DNA from: Saprospiraceae bacterium
GTDB lineage: Bacteria; Bacteroidota; Bacteroidia; Chitinophagales; Saprospiraceae
Assembly (NCBI GenBank): GCA_016719855.1
Contig: JADJYH010000041.1
Coordinates: 1 to 64,000, forward strand
DNA length: 64,000 bases
Direction: 5' to 3'
Below are positions 16,289 to 24,747 of the stretch, in pieces (the stretch's first letter is position 1; each line of letters opens with the position of its first letter). The notes below the pieces were generated by a model that saw only the letters and a program-made list of their open reading frames with translations, was not told where the DNA came from and made no database searches. A program made the position numbers and the translations under genes.

Positions 16289-16909
16289 CTACCGTCCCGT
16301 TGGCCTACGGCGCTTGGAGCGGGGATTGAGGGGCATTCCGCCCTTCTGCATCATGCCCATTTGGTTGGCCATTTTCATCTGGCCCTGCTGTCCCATGGCC
16401 TTGTCGAACTGCTTGATTTGGTCCTTCAGCGTAGGCTCGGTGACCGTGAGTTCCTTGATGTTTTTCAGGTAATTTTTGGCCACGTTCATCTTTTGGCGCT
16501 GGATGGCGATGCTTGCAAGTTGTAGCTGCACGGCGGCCTTCTCGTTGTCGGTGGGGAGGTTGATGGTCTGGGCTTTTTGCAACCAGGTCTCAGCCTCGTC
16601 GGTGCGGCCAAGACCCTGGGCGATGGTGCCCTTCATCATGTAAAAATAGGCCCGGTTGGTGACGTATAGCCATTTTGGGTTCCAAGTGAGGTTGAGCCAT
16701 TTTTCGGCTTCGAGGTAGTTTTGGTTGGCCTGCATGACCTTGGCGGTGTGCTGGATGGTGCCCAACAAGATGTAAGAAGCCAGCAAAATCAATCCGATGA
16801 TGACGAAAGGCAGGCCGTAGCCCCAGGGTAGTGTGGCCATCATGACGATGCCGCCGATAAGGAACACAGCTATGAGCGCAAACTTGAGGTATGGATGAAT
16901 GGTGAACAT
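16289..16909 (-). CDS. Membrane protein with TPR-like repeats
   Basis: About 206 residues from MFTIHPYLKF. Two transmembrane helices (FALIAVFLIGGIVMMATLPWGY and LPFVIIGLILLASYILLGTI) are followed by TPR-like helices: YLEAEKWLNLTWNP, AYFYMMKGTIAQGLGRTDEAETWLQKA, AAVQLQLASIAIQRQKMNVAKNYLK. The tail is basic and Met/Gly-rich. An in-frame ATG at 16960 exists, but the later start leads directly into the first helix. Function unknown; a membrane-anchored scaffold is a reasonable guess. Confidence 0.75.
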   Translation of the reverse strand: MFTIHPYLKFALIAVFLIGGIVMMATLPWGYGLPFVIIGLILLASYILLGTIQHTAKVMQANQNYLEAEKWLNLTWNPKWLYVTNRAYFYMMKGTIAQGLGRTDEAETWLQKAQTINLPTDNEKAAVQLQLASIAIQRQKMNVAKNYLKNIKELTVTEPTLKDQIKQFDKAMGQQGQMKMANQMGMMQKGGMPLNPRSKRRRPTGR

Positions 16910-17171
16910 GGTAGTTGTCTTTTGTTTTTTCGTTGAAAAATCCGCCAAGCGGGGAGGCAAAGGTAAAGAAAGTTTGGAGCTAAAAGTGGTGCGATGCTTG
17001 GCATTGGGAAGGCTGTTTTAAAATAAAAATATTAGCAACCCAAAACCCAATATTCTTCATAAAACATTGATTTACAGATTTTTACAAAAATGAACCTGCC
17101 CTGCCACGGCAAGTCAATCCGGTCTGCCAAAAGTGCATTTGCGAACATTTTTTCCTGCAAACACCTTATTA

Positions 17172-17217
17172 GTTCGAAATCTTAACTAAGGTTTTTTCTC
17201 AAAAACAAATTTCGAAC
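17172..17217 (+). promoter_or_regulatory. Inverted repeat in the leader of the coiled-coil gene
   Basis: GTTCGAAAT at 17172..17180 and ATTTCGAAC at 17209..17217 are exact reverse complements 28 bases apart, just upstream of the ATG at 17236. It could be a leader hairpin or an operator. Confidence 0.45.
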
Positions 17218-17235
17218 AAACAAAAATTAGATAAT

Positions 17236-18261
17236 ATGGTACCAGTGAATCCGTCAAATCAGCCAGGCCAACAAGGCCCAACCCCAACAACCCCTACTCC
17301 GCAACCAATGCCCAAGAAAAAATCTGCCCCGTGGCTGCCCATCATCATCGTGGCGGGGCTGCTGTTGCTCGGCGTTGCGGCTTGGCTCACCTACGAGAGC
17401 ATGAACGCCACCCGCCAATTGGAGCAAAAAGTGGCCGAACTAGAAGAATCCGAAAAGCTGAAGGCCGAACTAGAAGCCCAATACAACAAAGCCATTGCCG
17501 AACTGGATGCGCTCAAGGGCGAAAACGAGCAAATCAATGCCCTGATTGACCAGCAAAAAGCAGAGTTGGAGGGCCAGAAAGACCAAATAGCCGGGCTGCT
17601 GCGCGACAAGAAAAAATTTGATGCTGCCCGCAACGAAATCGCTGGCCTCAAGGCAAGGGTCAACGAGTACATCGCCCAGATAGAGCAGCTCAAGTCGGAG
17701 CAAGAGCAGCTCACCCAGGACAATATGCAACTGAAGGAAGCAAAGGACAGCCTCTCATACACGTTACAATCAAAAGTAGCTGAAAACGAGACACTTAGCA
17801 CCGCCAAAGCCCAACTCGTGAGTGAACGGGAAGAGCTTACGAAGTCGGTGACTGCAGGCTCTGTCATCAAAGTGAAGGACATCAAAGTGACGGGCATGAA
17901 GGTGCGCAAGAGTGGCAAAACTTCCGAAAAGGAATCCGCCAAGCGGGTTGACCAGCTCAAAATCTGTTTCACCACCATCGCCAACGACGTCGTGCAGCCG
18001 GGCAAGGAGAAATTTTATATCCGGGTCATCAACCCAAAGGGCGAGACGCTGGCCATTGACGACCTTGGCAGCGGCACCACCGTGGACAAAAACGGCCAAG
18101 AAGTACGATTCACCCAAGTGCAGGAATATGACTACGCCAATGACGAGACGCAGCTTTGCTTCATCTGGAAGCCCAACATGGCCTTCCAGGGCGGCAAGTA
18201 CAAGGTGGAAATCTACAACAAAGGCTTCTTCGCAGGATCGGACGACTTTGAGCTGAAATAA
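17236..18261 (+). CDS. Membrane-anchored coiled-coil protein
   Basis: 341 residues. A Pro/Gln/Thr-rich cytoplasmic start, one transmembrane helix at about 34-54 (WLPIIIVAGLLLLGVAAWL), a long coiled coil at about 60-210 rich in Leu, Glu, Lys and Gln, and a globular beta-rich C-terminal domain (KICFTTIANDVVQPGKEKFYIRVINPKGETLA...QLCFIWKPNMAFQGGKYKVEIYNKGFFAGS). The C-terminal domain resembles uncharacterised periplasmic domains of Bacteroidota proteins. A role as a structural spacer in the envelope is a guess. Its transcript probably stops at the hairpin 18363..18398, inside the convergent gene. Confidence 0.8.
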   Translation: MVPVNPSNQPGQQGPTPTTPTPQPMPKKKSAPWLPIIIVAGLLLLGVAAWLTYESMNATRQLEQKVAELEESEKLKAELEAQYNKAIAELDALKGENEQINALIDQQKAELEGQKDQIAGLLRDKKKFDAARNEIAGLKARVNEYIAQIEQLKSEQEQLTQDNMQLKEAKDSLSYTLQSKVAENETLSTAKAQLVSEREELTKSVTAGSVIKVKDIKVTGMKVRKSGKTSEKESAKRVDQLKICFTTIANDVVQPGKEKFYIRVINPKGETLAIDDLGSGTTVDKNGQEVRFTQVQEYDYANDETQLCFIWKPNMAFQGGKYKVEIYNKGFFAGSDDFELK

Positions 18262-18295
18262 GGTTTTGGGAGGTATGAGGTCTGGGGGAGGTATG

Positions 18296-19387
18296 TTACC
18301 GCAACACCAACGCCTTTCTGATGACCGAACCTGCTTGGTTTCCATTTTCAAAAACCAACTTGAAAAAGCAGATGCCGCTGGCGGCATCTGCTTTTTTTGT
18401 CCAGCGAAATTGCTGCTGTCCAGCGGGCAGCCAGCCAAGATTAATATCGTCCAGCTTTTGGCCGAAGGCGTTGGACACCTCCAATCGCACCTGACCGGGT
18501 TCGTGCAGTGTGAGGCTCACGACGGCTGTTTCGGCAAATGGGTTTGGAGCAATGGATTCAAATGTAAACGGCTGATTATCAGTGGCTTCATTGGTTGCCG
18601 CCGGGGTGCAGGCCTGCCCGAAGTCGGCGCAGAAGCAGCGCTCCGGCAGGGTACAGTCCAGCACGAAGGGGTTGGGTTTTCCGCTCTGGTACTGGGCGAT
18701 GTGCCAGGTTCGGTTCCATTCTGGCTCATCCACGGGGTCGAGCAGGTGCCAGGCGCAGAGTGTCTGGCGCTGCGACTCGAAGAAGGTGGAGTTGGCGGCA
18801 TCGGCCTGCGCCTTGTACATGGTATAAAAATAAAACATGGCCCTCGCCACGTTGCCCTTGTGTTCTTCACGTGGCTCGAAATAACCGCTCTTGCGCTCGC
18901 TGTACAGGTCAATATTTGAGGTGGGCATGCTCGACGACTGCTGACCGAGGTAGTACCAGTCCTCGGTTTGGCTGTCTGGGATTTCGGCGAAGGGAGAGTT
19001 GCCCCGGTCGGCGTTCACGTCCTCACGGGTTGGGAACAGGTGGTGCATGTCGCCCTCCGCTTGGTTCATGGCACCGAGGCTCTGCGGGAAGGTATGCTCG
19101 GTATTGATGCCCTTGGCAAAGGCAGCTTGGGTGGGGTCTTCGTTGGGGTTCAGCCAAATGCGGTAGCCCGTGTACACGCAGGTGAGCGAGTCGTGGTAGT
19201 TGTAGATATTGCCAAAAAGCGTGTCACGTGCGAGTGCCTGTGAAAGCAGTAGGGGCGGCTTGTAGTCGCTCACCAAGTTGTCCAGCAATTCTTGCCCCGA
19301 CTGGCCGGGCAGCACTGGTTCATATTGCGCCAAAGCGCTGATTTTCAACAAGATACAAAACGAAATCAGAATGGCTATTTTCTTCAT
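18296..19387 (-). CDS. Secreted endonuclease I family nuclease with T9SS sorting domain
   Basis: 363 residues from MKKIAILISF. Signal peptide to about 21; endonuclease I domain to about 265 with the active-site motif GINTEHTFPQS and MHHLFPTREDVNADRGN; then a linker and a type IX secretion C-terminal sorting domain (ESIAPNPFAETAVVSLTL, ending GSVIRKALVLR). It should be a surface or extracellular DNase used for feeding on DNA or biofilm remodelling. The 3' end contains a perfect hairpin with flanking A and T runs (18363..18398). Confidence 0.9.
   Translation of the reverse strand: MKKIAILISFCILLKISALAQYEPVLPGQSGQELLDNLVSDYKPPLLLSQALARDTLFGNIYNYHDSLTCVYTGYRIWLNPNEDPTQAAFAKGINTEHTFPQSLGAMNQAEGDMHHLFPTREDVNADRGNSPFAEIPDSQTEDWYYLGQQSSSMPTSNIDLYSERKSGYFEPREEHKGNVARAMFYFYTMYKAQADAANSTFFESQRQTLCAWHLLDPVDEPEWNRTWHIAQYQSGKPNPFVLDCTLPERCFCADFGQACTPAATNEATDNQPFTFESIAPNPFAETAVVSLTLHEPGQVRLEVSNAFGQKLDDINLGWLPAGQQQFRWTKKADAASGICFFKLVFENGNQAGSVIRKALVLR
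18363..18398. terminator. Bidirectional terminator-like hairpin inside the endonuclease gene
   Basis: AAAAAGCAGATGCCGC, TGG, CGGCATCTGCTTTTTTT form a 15-bp stem with T-runs on both strands. It encodes KADAASGICFF of the sorting domain on the minus strand and lies 100 bases after the stop of the forward coiled-coil gene, so it can serve as that gene's terminator. Confidence 0.65.
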
Positions 19388-19534
19388 TGTCTGGAAATTA
19401 GAGGGCAAAGGTATGAGTTTGCGAAGGGTATCGAAGTAAAATATTGGCGGGGGTGTGGTGTGGGCAAGCTCTGAAAGCAGCTTGAAAAGCAGTGCCAGAA
19501 GCCCCCTTTTTCTTTTCAGTCGAATTTTCTACCT

Positions 19535-19867
19535 TTGAAAAAAATCTATCAAATGGACTTGATGTCAACAAAGCTGGAACTCATCAAACTGATAGCCGAC
19601 GTGCAGAGCGAAAGTCTATTGGAGCAGGTGAAACAATTTTTTAGGCAAAAGGAAAAAGAGTTGGCCGCTGCCCTACTGCCTTCACCAAAGAAAGGGGGGG
19701 GTGCCAAAAAATGGGACAGGCCGAGTTTGCGCGTTGGCTAGGTCCCTTGATTTAGAGCAACTGAAAAAGAGAGGATATGATCCGCACGATTGGGAGGTAT
19801 TAAAAACTGGGACTACCGCATGTTTGAAGACCAGCCCTTAGAGGAACTCCTTAATTCCCTCACGGCA
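19535..19867 (+). pseudogene. Antitoxin of a PIN-type toxin-antitoxin pair (frameshifted)
   Basis: Begins with a helical MSTKLELIKLIADVQSESLLEQV (19562 is an alternative start) and reads on to a stop at 19741. Further parts of the same protein lie in other frames: GQAEFARWL, SLDLEQLKKRGYDPHDWEV and NWDYRMFEDQPLEELLNSLTA, the last ending in TGA at 19868..19870. That final TGA overlaps the toxin ATG (ATGA), the classic layout of a toxin-antitoxin operon. At least three single-base breaks, partly at G and A runs. Confidence 0.6.
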
Positions 19868-20310
19868 TGAAAAAACTTGCTGGACACAAACCTCATCGTG
19901 GCTATCATTCGCAGCCAAGCTTTCGCAGTTAACTTGGAAAAATCTTATCCATTTCCCACCAATAGCCTAATATCTGTTGTCGTGCAAGGTGAGCTTCAGT
20001 CGCTCGCCATCCAATGGGATTGGGGCTATGCCAAAATCCAAAAGCTGCATGTTTTGCTTCAAGCCCTGCCTATTTATCCCATAAAGGTCCAAACCGTGAT
20101 TGACGCCTATGGTTTGACGCCTTTAGTCAAGGCAGCTGCCCGACAACCCTTGCCAGCTTGTCCGCTCGCAATATGGGCAAAAACGACCTTTGGATTGCCG
20201 CCACTGCCCACGCCACGCAAGCTACCCTACTCACTACCGACATGGATTTCAACCACTTGGATGGCGTATTTTTTGACTTGGAAAGAATTGACATCCAGCA
20301 ATATTTGTAA
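19867..20310 (+). pseudogene. PIN-domain (VapC-like) toxin, frameshifted
   Basis: Start MKKL at 19867, then after a break LLDTNLIVAII, the first acidic residue of the PIN site. The middle (SLISVVVQGELQSLA) has the second acidic site. Near 20150 the frame changes and RNMGKNDLWIAATA and LLTTDMDF follow, giving the third and fourth acidic residues, with the stop TAA at 20308..20310. PIN toxins are Mg-dependent ribonucleases. All four acidic positions survive, so one-base errors in the assembly would explain the breaks as well as decay. The longest single frame is 19877..20338. Confidence 0.7.
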
Positions 20311-20349
20311 AAAAACCTCGCTCAGGCTCGCCTGCTGAACCATTCTGTC

Positions 20350-20904
20350 ATGAAAAATCATTGGAAAATACTTCCGACAGCCTTCGTCGTCCTATTGCTT
20401 CCGCAGTTTTTATTTGGGCAAAAAACGGCAAATTTTGCCCAACTACTTGACCAAGCTGGCTTGGAGGTTTTCAAGCCACTGGACGCTGGCTACCGGGCAT
20501 TCCAGCCGCTTGAAAACGAGTACCTGAATTGCCAATACGCCATCCATTCCAACCGAGAGGACTTGCAAATCTGCTATTACGTGCTGCCCTGGAACGAGAC
20601 CGACCACGCTACCGTCAACCCGCACGTGGCCACTTTTCGAGTGCTGACTTCCGTTGCTTCCAATGCCGACGAGGCCGTTATCTCGGCCATCCAACCAGAC
20701 AGGGAGGCGCTGATTCGTGACTTCAACGCCGACTGGGGCATGGCCTATTTTTTTCGTCCGAAACCTGCATTTGCGCAAGCGCCGAACTGCAAAATGCTGG
20801 CCCTCAGCAAGGAGGGACAGGGCACGGTCTTCGTGTTTTTCCTCTTCGACGACCCTGGGAATCTGGCGCTGGACAGGCGGGAGTTGGCGGTGAGGTTTAG
20901 GTAG
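20350..20904 (+). CDS. Exported protein of unknown function
   Basis: 184 residues with a signal peptide (ILPTAFVVLLLPQFLFGQK). The mature part has no family I recognise; it contains CQYAIHSNREDLQICYYVLPW and a conserved-looking NADWGMAYFFRPK. Followed 62 bases later by a TlpA-like lipoprotein, so the pair may be cotranscribed. Confidence 0.75.
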   Translation: MKNHWKILPTAFVVLLLPQFLFGQKTANFAQLLDQAGLEVFKPLDAGYRAFQPLENEYLNCQYAIHSNREDLQICYYVLPWNETDHATVNPHVATFRVLTSVASNADEAVISAIQPDREALIRDFNADWGMAYFFRPKPAFAQAPNCKMLALSKEGQGTVFVFFLFDDPGNLALDRRELAVRFR

Positions 20905-20966
20905 AAATTTTGAAACTTGAAATTGAGAAATCGAAGATTCACGACAGTAAATTAAAGTTTTGTAGC

Positions 20967-21527
20967 ATGAAAATCATCCTCCATCTGGCCGTCGTGGCCG
21001 TCATTTTTGGTTGCTCCGCAAAGACGCCTGAAGCACCCTCCTCCGCAGCGGCGGTCAATTCGGCAGCGGCGGTCAACGACTCCATCCCGTTCCCGGTGTA
21101 CATGAGCTACGGCGAGTTCGAGCCGCACCTGCTGCACTCGAACGACACGACCTACGTTGTCAATTTTTGGGCGACCTGGTGCAAGCCTTGCGTGGAGGAG
21201 CTTCCTTTTTTTGAGAAACTGATTACTGCCATAGCAAACCCCAATGGGGCAAGCAAGCCCATCAAAGTGCTGCTAGTGAGCATGGATTTTCCGAAGGACA
21301 TCATGAAGAAACTCATCCCGTTCGTTGCGGAGCGAAAACTGGAGCAGCACGTGGTGGCGCTCGGCGACCTGGACTACAATGCCTGGATTGACAAGGTGAG
21401 CACCGAGTGGGACGGCGCCATTCCTTTTACGCTTGTTTACAACAAAAATGGCCGAATGGTGAAATTGGGCGAAATGGCCGACTACGAGGAATTGGTGAAG
21501 CTGGTGGACAGCGTTGTTGAGTTATGA
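20967..21527 (+). CDS. TlpA-like thioredoxin-fold lipoprotein
   Basis: 187 residues from MKIILHLAVV. The lipobox VIFGCSAK gives a lipidated Cys16, so it should be anchored in the periplasm-facing or outer membrane. After an Ala/Ser-rich linker comes a thioredoxin fold: VVNFWATWCKPCVEELPFF with Cys72/Cys75, LLVSMDFPK and the cis-proline GAIPFTLVY. Such proteins reduce cytochrome c precursors or repair disulfides on exported proteins. An in-frame ATG at 20910 lies before the signal peptide and is not preferred. Confidence 0.88.
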   Translation: MKIILHLAVVAVIFGCSAKTPEAPSSAAAVNSAAAVNDSIPFPVYMSYGEFEPHLLHSNDTTYVVNFWATWCKPCVEELPFFEKLITAIANPNGASKPIKVLLVSMDFPKDIMKKLIPFVAERKLEQHVVALGDLDYNAWIDKVSTEWDGAIPFTLVYNKNGRMVKLGEMADYEELVKLVDSVVEL

Positions 21528-21586
21528 GAGATGAGTTATGAGTTCGCCGTGAAAAACTCATAACTCATAACCCATAACTACCTACC
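21528..21586. repeat. Word-repeat hairpin (ATGAGTT / AACTCAT)
   Basis: GAGATGAGTTATGAGTT on the left and AACTCATAACTCATAAC on the right form a hairpin between convergent genes. The same words occur at 51580..51632. Confidence 0.7.
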
Positions 21587-22691
21587 CATGCAGCACGAGA
21601 ATCGGCAGCTTGGTGTTCAGTGTCATCGCTTTTGTCATGCTTTTATGGAAGAGCTGTTCCCAAAATTTGCGGTGCGGGCACACCATCACCACGAGGTCAA
21701 TATTGTGCTTGATGGCATAATCGTTCAGTCCGTCCACCACCGATTGGCCTTCTATCTTGGTCAGGTTGAAGGCAAACGAAGGTTCGCTACCGTTGAACAA
21801 CACGCTGAAAAGCCGGTTTTCGATTTCCTGATAAGTGTTTGAATCACCCTCTTCGTCCACGTGCACGAAGTGTATGTCGGCGTTGAAGGCATTGGCCACG
21901 TCGACCAGTTTGTGGAGGGTTGGTCGCTCGGCGGCCTCGTAGTTGCTGGCATACATGATGTGCTTGAAGCCATGGAACTGTACCCCCTGTGGCACGAGCA
22001 TCACTGGGCACTCGGCCCGCTGCGTAACGTTGGTGGACACGCTGCCGAACATTTTTTCCAAAAAGCCACGCTCTCCGGTGCTGCCCATCACGATCATCTC
22101 AACGTCTTTTCTTTTTGACAGATCCAGTATTTCGTCCACAGCGAAGCCGGTGATGACCTCCTGCTTCACCTCTACTGCCGTGGCCACGTGGCCAACGGCG
22201 GCGGCGTTCAGTTCTTCCTCCACAAAAGCGGCGAGCCGTTCCTTGGCGAAGCCAACGCCTTCCAAGAAGCTGTTGTTCAGCCAGTTGCTCTCCGGATCGA
22301 ACTCTGGGTGGTAGATATGCACAGCCTCCACCTTGCCGCCTTGCAGCTCGGCGAGGTCAAGGGCGAACTGAAAAGCGCCCTTAGCAGCTGGCGAAAAGTC
22401 GGTAGGGACGAGGATGATTTTCATGGCAAACTGTTTGAAAGCCTTTTTAACAAAGGCGTTTAGCAAAATTTTCAAATCCTCGGTAGGGGGCACTATTTTT
22501 TGCAAAACAACCGTACCATCCACAGCCATTGCCGGAATACCGGTGATGTGATACTGCATCAGCCGATCCATTTCCGACACGTTTTCAACCACAGCCTTCA
22601 TTCCCAATGAAGCGAGAGCCTCTATCAAGTTTGCGCGAAGTTGGTGGGTTTGGGTACTGCCTTCCACCCCGAGTATTTGAATAGTGGTCAT
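21582..22691 (-). CDS. Thioredoxin-like domain fused to a tandem universal stress protein
   Basis: 369 residues. Residues 1-85 look like the small thioredoxin-3 fold (IQILGVEGSTQTHQL, ITGIPAMAVDGTVVLQ) but the CxxC is replaced by STQT. From Met90 (22424) two USP domains follow: IILVPTDFSPAAKGAFQFALDLAE with VIVMGSTGERGFLEKMFGSVST (the G-2x-G-9x-GST type ATP loop), and a second, weaker copy ending LPILVLHG. The junction could be a fusion or one base error joining two genes, because a stop occurs in the neighbouring frame at the junction. Second gene after the CBS protein in an operon with a Crp/Fnr-type promoter. Confidence 0.85.
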   Translation of the reverse strand: MTTIQILGVEGSTQTHQLRANLIEALASLGMKAVVENVSEMDRLMQYHITGIPAMAVDGTVVLQKIVPPTEDLKILLNAFVKKAFKQFAMKIILVPTDFSPAAKGAFQFALDLAELQGGKVEAVHIYHPEFDPESNWLNNSFLEGVGFAKERLAAFVEEELNAAAVGHVATAVEVKQEVITGFAVDEILDLSKRKDVEMIVMGSTGERGFLEKMFGSVSTNVTQRAECPVMLVPQGVQFHGFKHIMYASNYEAAERPTLHKLVDVANAFNADIHFVHVDEEGDSNTYQEIENRLFSVLFNGSEPSFAFNLTKIEGQSVVDGLNDYAIKHNIDLVVMVCPHRKFWEQLFHKSMTKAMTLNTKLPILVLHG

Positions 22692-22706
22692 GTGCTATGA
22701 ATGGGA

Positions 22707-23162
22707 TTAGACGGCTTTCGCTTTTTTGTAATTTTCGAGCGGAATAGGTTCATCCTCAATGGCTTTGATGATGTCGAAGGTGGTCACGATGCCCACGAGT
22801 TCGTTGTTGTCCACCACGGGGATTGCATGGAACCGGTTGACAAGGAATACCTCCAAGGCCGTGCGGATGGGGTCGGTGCTTTCTACTTTGGCCAAACCCT
22901 TGGTCATGATTTCCTCAGCCTTCCAGGAGCGTAGGCGGGTCTCGTCAATGAACTTGTCCATTTCGTTGCTCTTGAAGCCCCGCAAGAAGTGCAAAAAGTC
23001 CGTTTTGCTCACGATGCCCTCGATATGCTTGAAGCGCACAACTGGGATGTGGTGGATCTTGTGCTGGTCAAAGATTTCTTTAACCATCATTAGGCTATCA
23101 TCAGGGTTGACGGTATGAAGCTTGGCCGTCATGATTGTGGAGATTGGTGCTAAGACGTTCAT
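22707..23162 (-). CDS. CBS-domain-pair protein
   Basis: 151 residues made of two CBS motifs (about 5-65 and 85-145), with TVNPDDSLMMVKEIFDQHKIHHIPVV and STDPIRTALEVFLVNRFHAIPVVDNNELVGIVT. CBS pairs bind adenine nucleotides and act as energy sensors; stand-alone proteins of this size include the mycobacterial hypoxia protein Hrp1. First gene of the operon read from the minus-strand promoter at 23258..23302. Two close relatives are at 46587 and 47118. Confidence 0.9.
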   Translation of the reverse strand: MNVLAPISTIMTAKLHTVNPDDSLMMVKEIFDQHKIHHIPVVRFKHIEGIVSKTDFLHFLRGFKSNEMDKFIDETRLRSWKAEEIMTKGLAKVESTDPIRTALEVFLVNRFHAIPVVDNNELVGIVTTFDIIKAIEDEPIPLENYKKAKAV

Positions 23163-23257
23163 TTTTCATTCTTTTTTGCTCCGCAAATGCATTTGGATTT
23201 CAAATCGCTAAGAACTCAAACTGCATTTTGGTCGCTGTGATAGGTTGTCTTTCGGGG

Positions 23258-23302
23258 CAAAGTTCCAACCAGCCCGAACGATGCGCGATGACTTTTGTCA
23301 CT
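23258..23302 (-). promoter_or_regulatory. Crp/Fnr-type box and -7 element of the CBS/USP operon
   Basis: On the minus strand AGTGACAAAAGTCATC (23302..23287) is a TGA-N6-TCA dyad, and GAACTTTG (23265..23258) fits xAnnTTTG. Centre distance is 33 bp. Confidence 0.7.
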
Positions 23303-23309
23303 ATATTCT

Positions 23310-23354
23310 TGTGATAAAATACATTTGGCCGAACGGAGCATCTTCGGTACTTTG
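23310..23354 (+). promoter_or_regulatory. Half-conserved Crp/Fnr box and -7 element of the kinase operon
   Basis: TGTGATAAAATACATT at 23310..23325 keeps the first half-site; the second has ACA for TCA. GTACTTTG at 23347..23354 is the -7 element, 33 bp centre to centre. It lies directly beside the divergent box at 23287..23302. Confidence 0.5.
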
Positions 23355-23424
23355 CAGCACTGAATAGTTCAATTAGCTGATAACTCATTGAAAATCAGCA
23401 CTTATTAGTTATAAAAGCACCGCA

Positions 23425-24747
23425 TTGGAGAACCAGTTGCCACATCAAACACCGGAGGAAATGGCTGCCTATCTGGGAGCAATTTTCAAGACAGCCATTG
23501 ACGCCATTTTTACCATCAACGAACGCGGCATCGTGGAGAGCATGAACCCCGCAGCGGAGAAGCTCTTCGGCTACGATGTCTCGGAAGTGTTGGGCAACAA
23601 TATCTCCATGCTCATGTCCACGCCAGACCGGCAAAACCACGACGCCTATCTCAACCGTTTCCTCGAAACCCGTGAACCCCGCATCATCGGCATCGGGCGG
23701 GAGGTGGTCGGTGTGCGAAAGGATGGCAGCAAAATGCCCCTCCGGCTTGCCGTCAGTGAAACGATGCTGAATGGGCGGCGCTTTTTTACCGGCATCCTGC
23801 ACGACTTGTCGGGGATGAAGCTTGCGCAAGCCGAAATAAGCAAACTGAACGAAGACCTTGAGCGCCAGAACGACCGCCTTGAGCAAAAGGTGACCCAGCG
23901 AACGGAGGAGCTTTCGGACGTCGTCAACCGGCTTTTGAGCGTCAACCAGCAACTGCACCGGGAGGTGGAAGAGCGCAAGGCGGCAGAGACGGCGCTTCGC
24001 AAAACCGAGAAAGACCTGCTGAAAGCACTTGAAAAGGAAAAACAGCTCAACGAGCTGAAATCCCGCTTCGTATCCATGGCCTCTCACGAGTTCCGCACAC
24101 CGTTGAGCACCGTGCTCTCATCGGCTGACCTGGCCGAGGCATACACTGGCGGGGAAGAGCAGCACCAAGCGAAAAGAAGCAAGCACCTCCTGCGCATCAA
24201 AACAGCCGTGGGGACCCTCACCAGCATCCTCAACGACTTCCTTTCTTTGAGCAAATTAGAAGAGGACAAGGTGAAGTCTCAAGCCGAAGCTTTTCTGCTA
24301 AAGAATTTCTGCGAAGAAGTGGAGGATGAAATGCATGGCATGCTGAAACCTGGACAGAATATCCAACATGAGTATGAAAACTGCGAAGAAACGGTACATT
24401 TGGACAAAAAAATCCTGAAGAACATCATTTACAACCTAGTTTCCAACGCCAGCAAATACTCGGCGGCAGGCAAGCCGATTTTTTGCCGCTTCCGGGTGGC
24501 CGACCACATGCTTCACATCGAAGTCGAAGACCAGGGCATCGGCATACCAGAGGAAGACCAACCGCACATGTTCGAGCGGTTCTTCCGGGCGAACAACGTC
24601 GAAAACATACAAGGCACTGGCCTGGGGCTTAATATCGTCAAGCGATACTTGGGCCTACTGGGCGGCGACATATCTTTTAAAAGCAACCCAGGCCAAGGCA
24701 CTGTTTTTATGGTAAACATACCACTCAACCAAAGCAAAGCAAAATGA
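23425..24747 (+). CDS. FixL-like PAS sensor histidine kinase
   Basis: 440 residues, no transmembrane segment, so cytoplasmic. PAS domain at about 15-130, strikingly like the haem PAS of FixL: PDRQNHDAYLNRF and RIIGIGREVVGVRKDG. His72, Arg78 and Arg92 stand at the positions of the FixL haem ligand His200 and the oxygen-sensing Arg206 and Arg220. A coiled coil (about 135-210) leads to the H-box SMASHEFRTPL (His221), followed by N, G1 and G2 boxes (NLVSNASKYS, EDQGIGIPEEDQ, GTGLGL). It starts at a TTG at 23425; ATG 23461 is an alternative. The stop overlaps the next gene by 4 bases. I infer an oxygen- or redox-sensing kinase; haem binding is untested. Confidence 0.88.
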   Translation: MENQLPHQTPEEMAAYLGAIFKTAIDAIFTINERGIVESMNPAAEKLFGYDVSEVLGNNISMLMSTPDRQNHDAYLNRFLETREPRIIGIGREVVGVRKDGSKMPLRLAVSETMLNGRRFFTGILHDLSGMKLAQAEISKLNEDLERQNDRLEQKVTQRTEELSDVVNRLLSVNQQLHREVEERKAAETALRKTEKDLLKALEKEKQLNELKSRFVSMASHEFRTPLSTVLSSADLAEAYTGGEEQHQAKRSKHLLRIKTAVGTLTSILNDFLSLSKLEEDKVKSQAEAFLLKNFCEEVEDEMHGMLKPGQNIQHEYENCEETVHLDKKILKNIIYNLVSNASKYSAAGKPIFCRFRVADHMLHIEVEDQGIGIPEEDQPHMFERFFRANNVENIQGTGLGLNIVKRYLGLLGGDISFKSNPGQGTVFMVNIPLNQSKAK

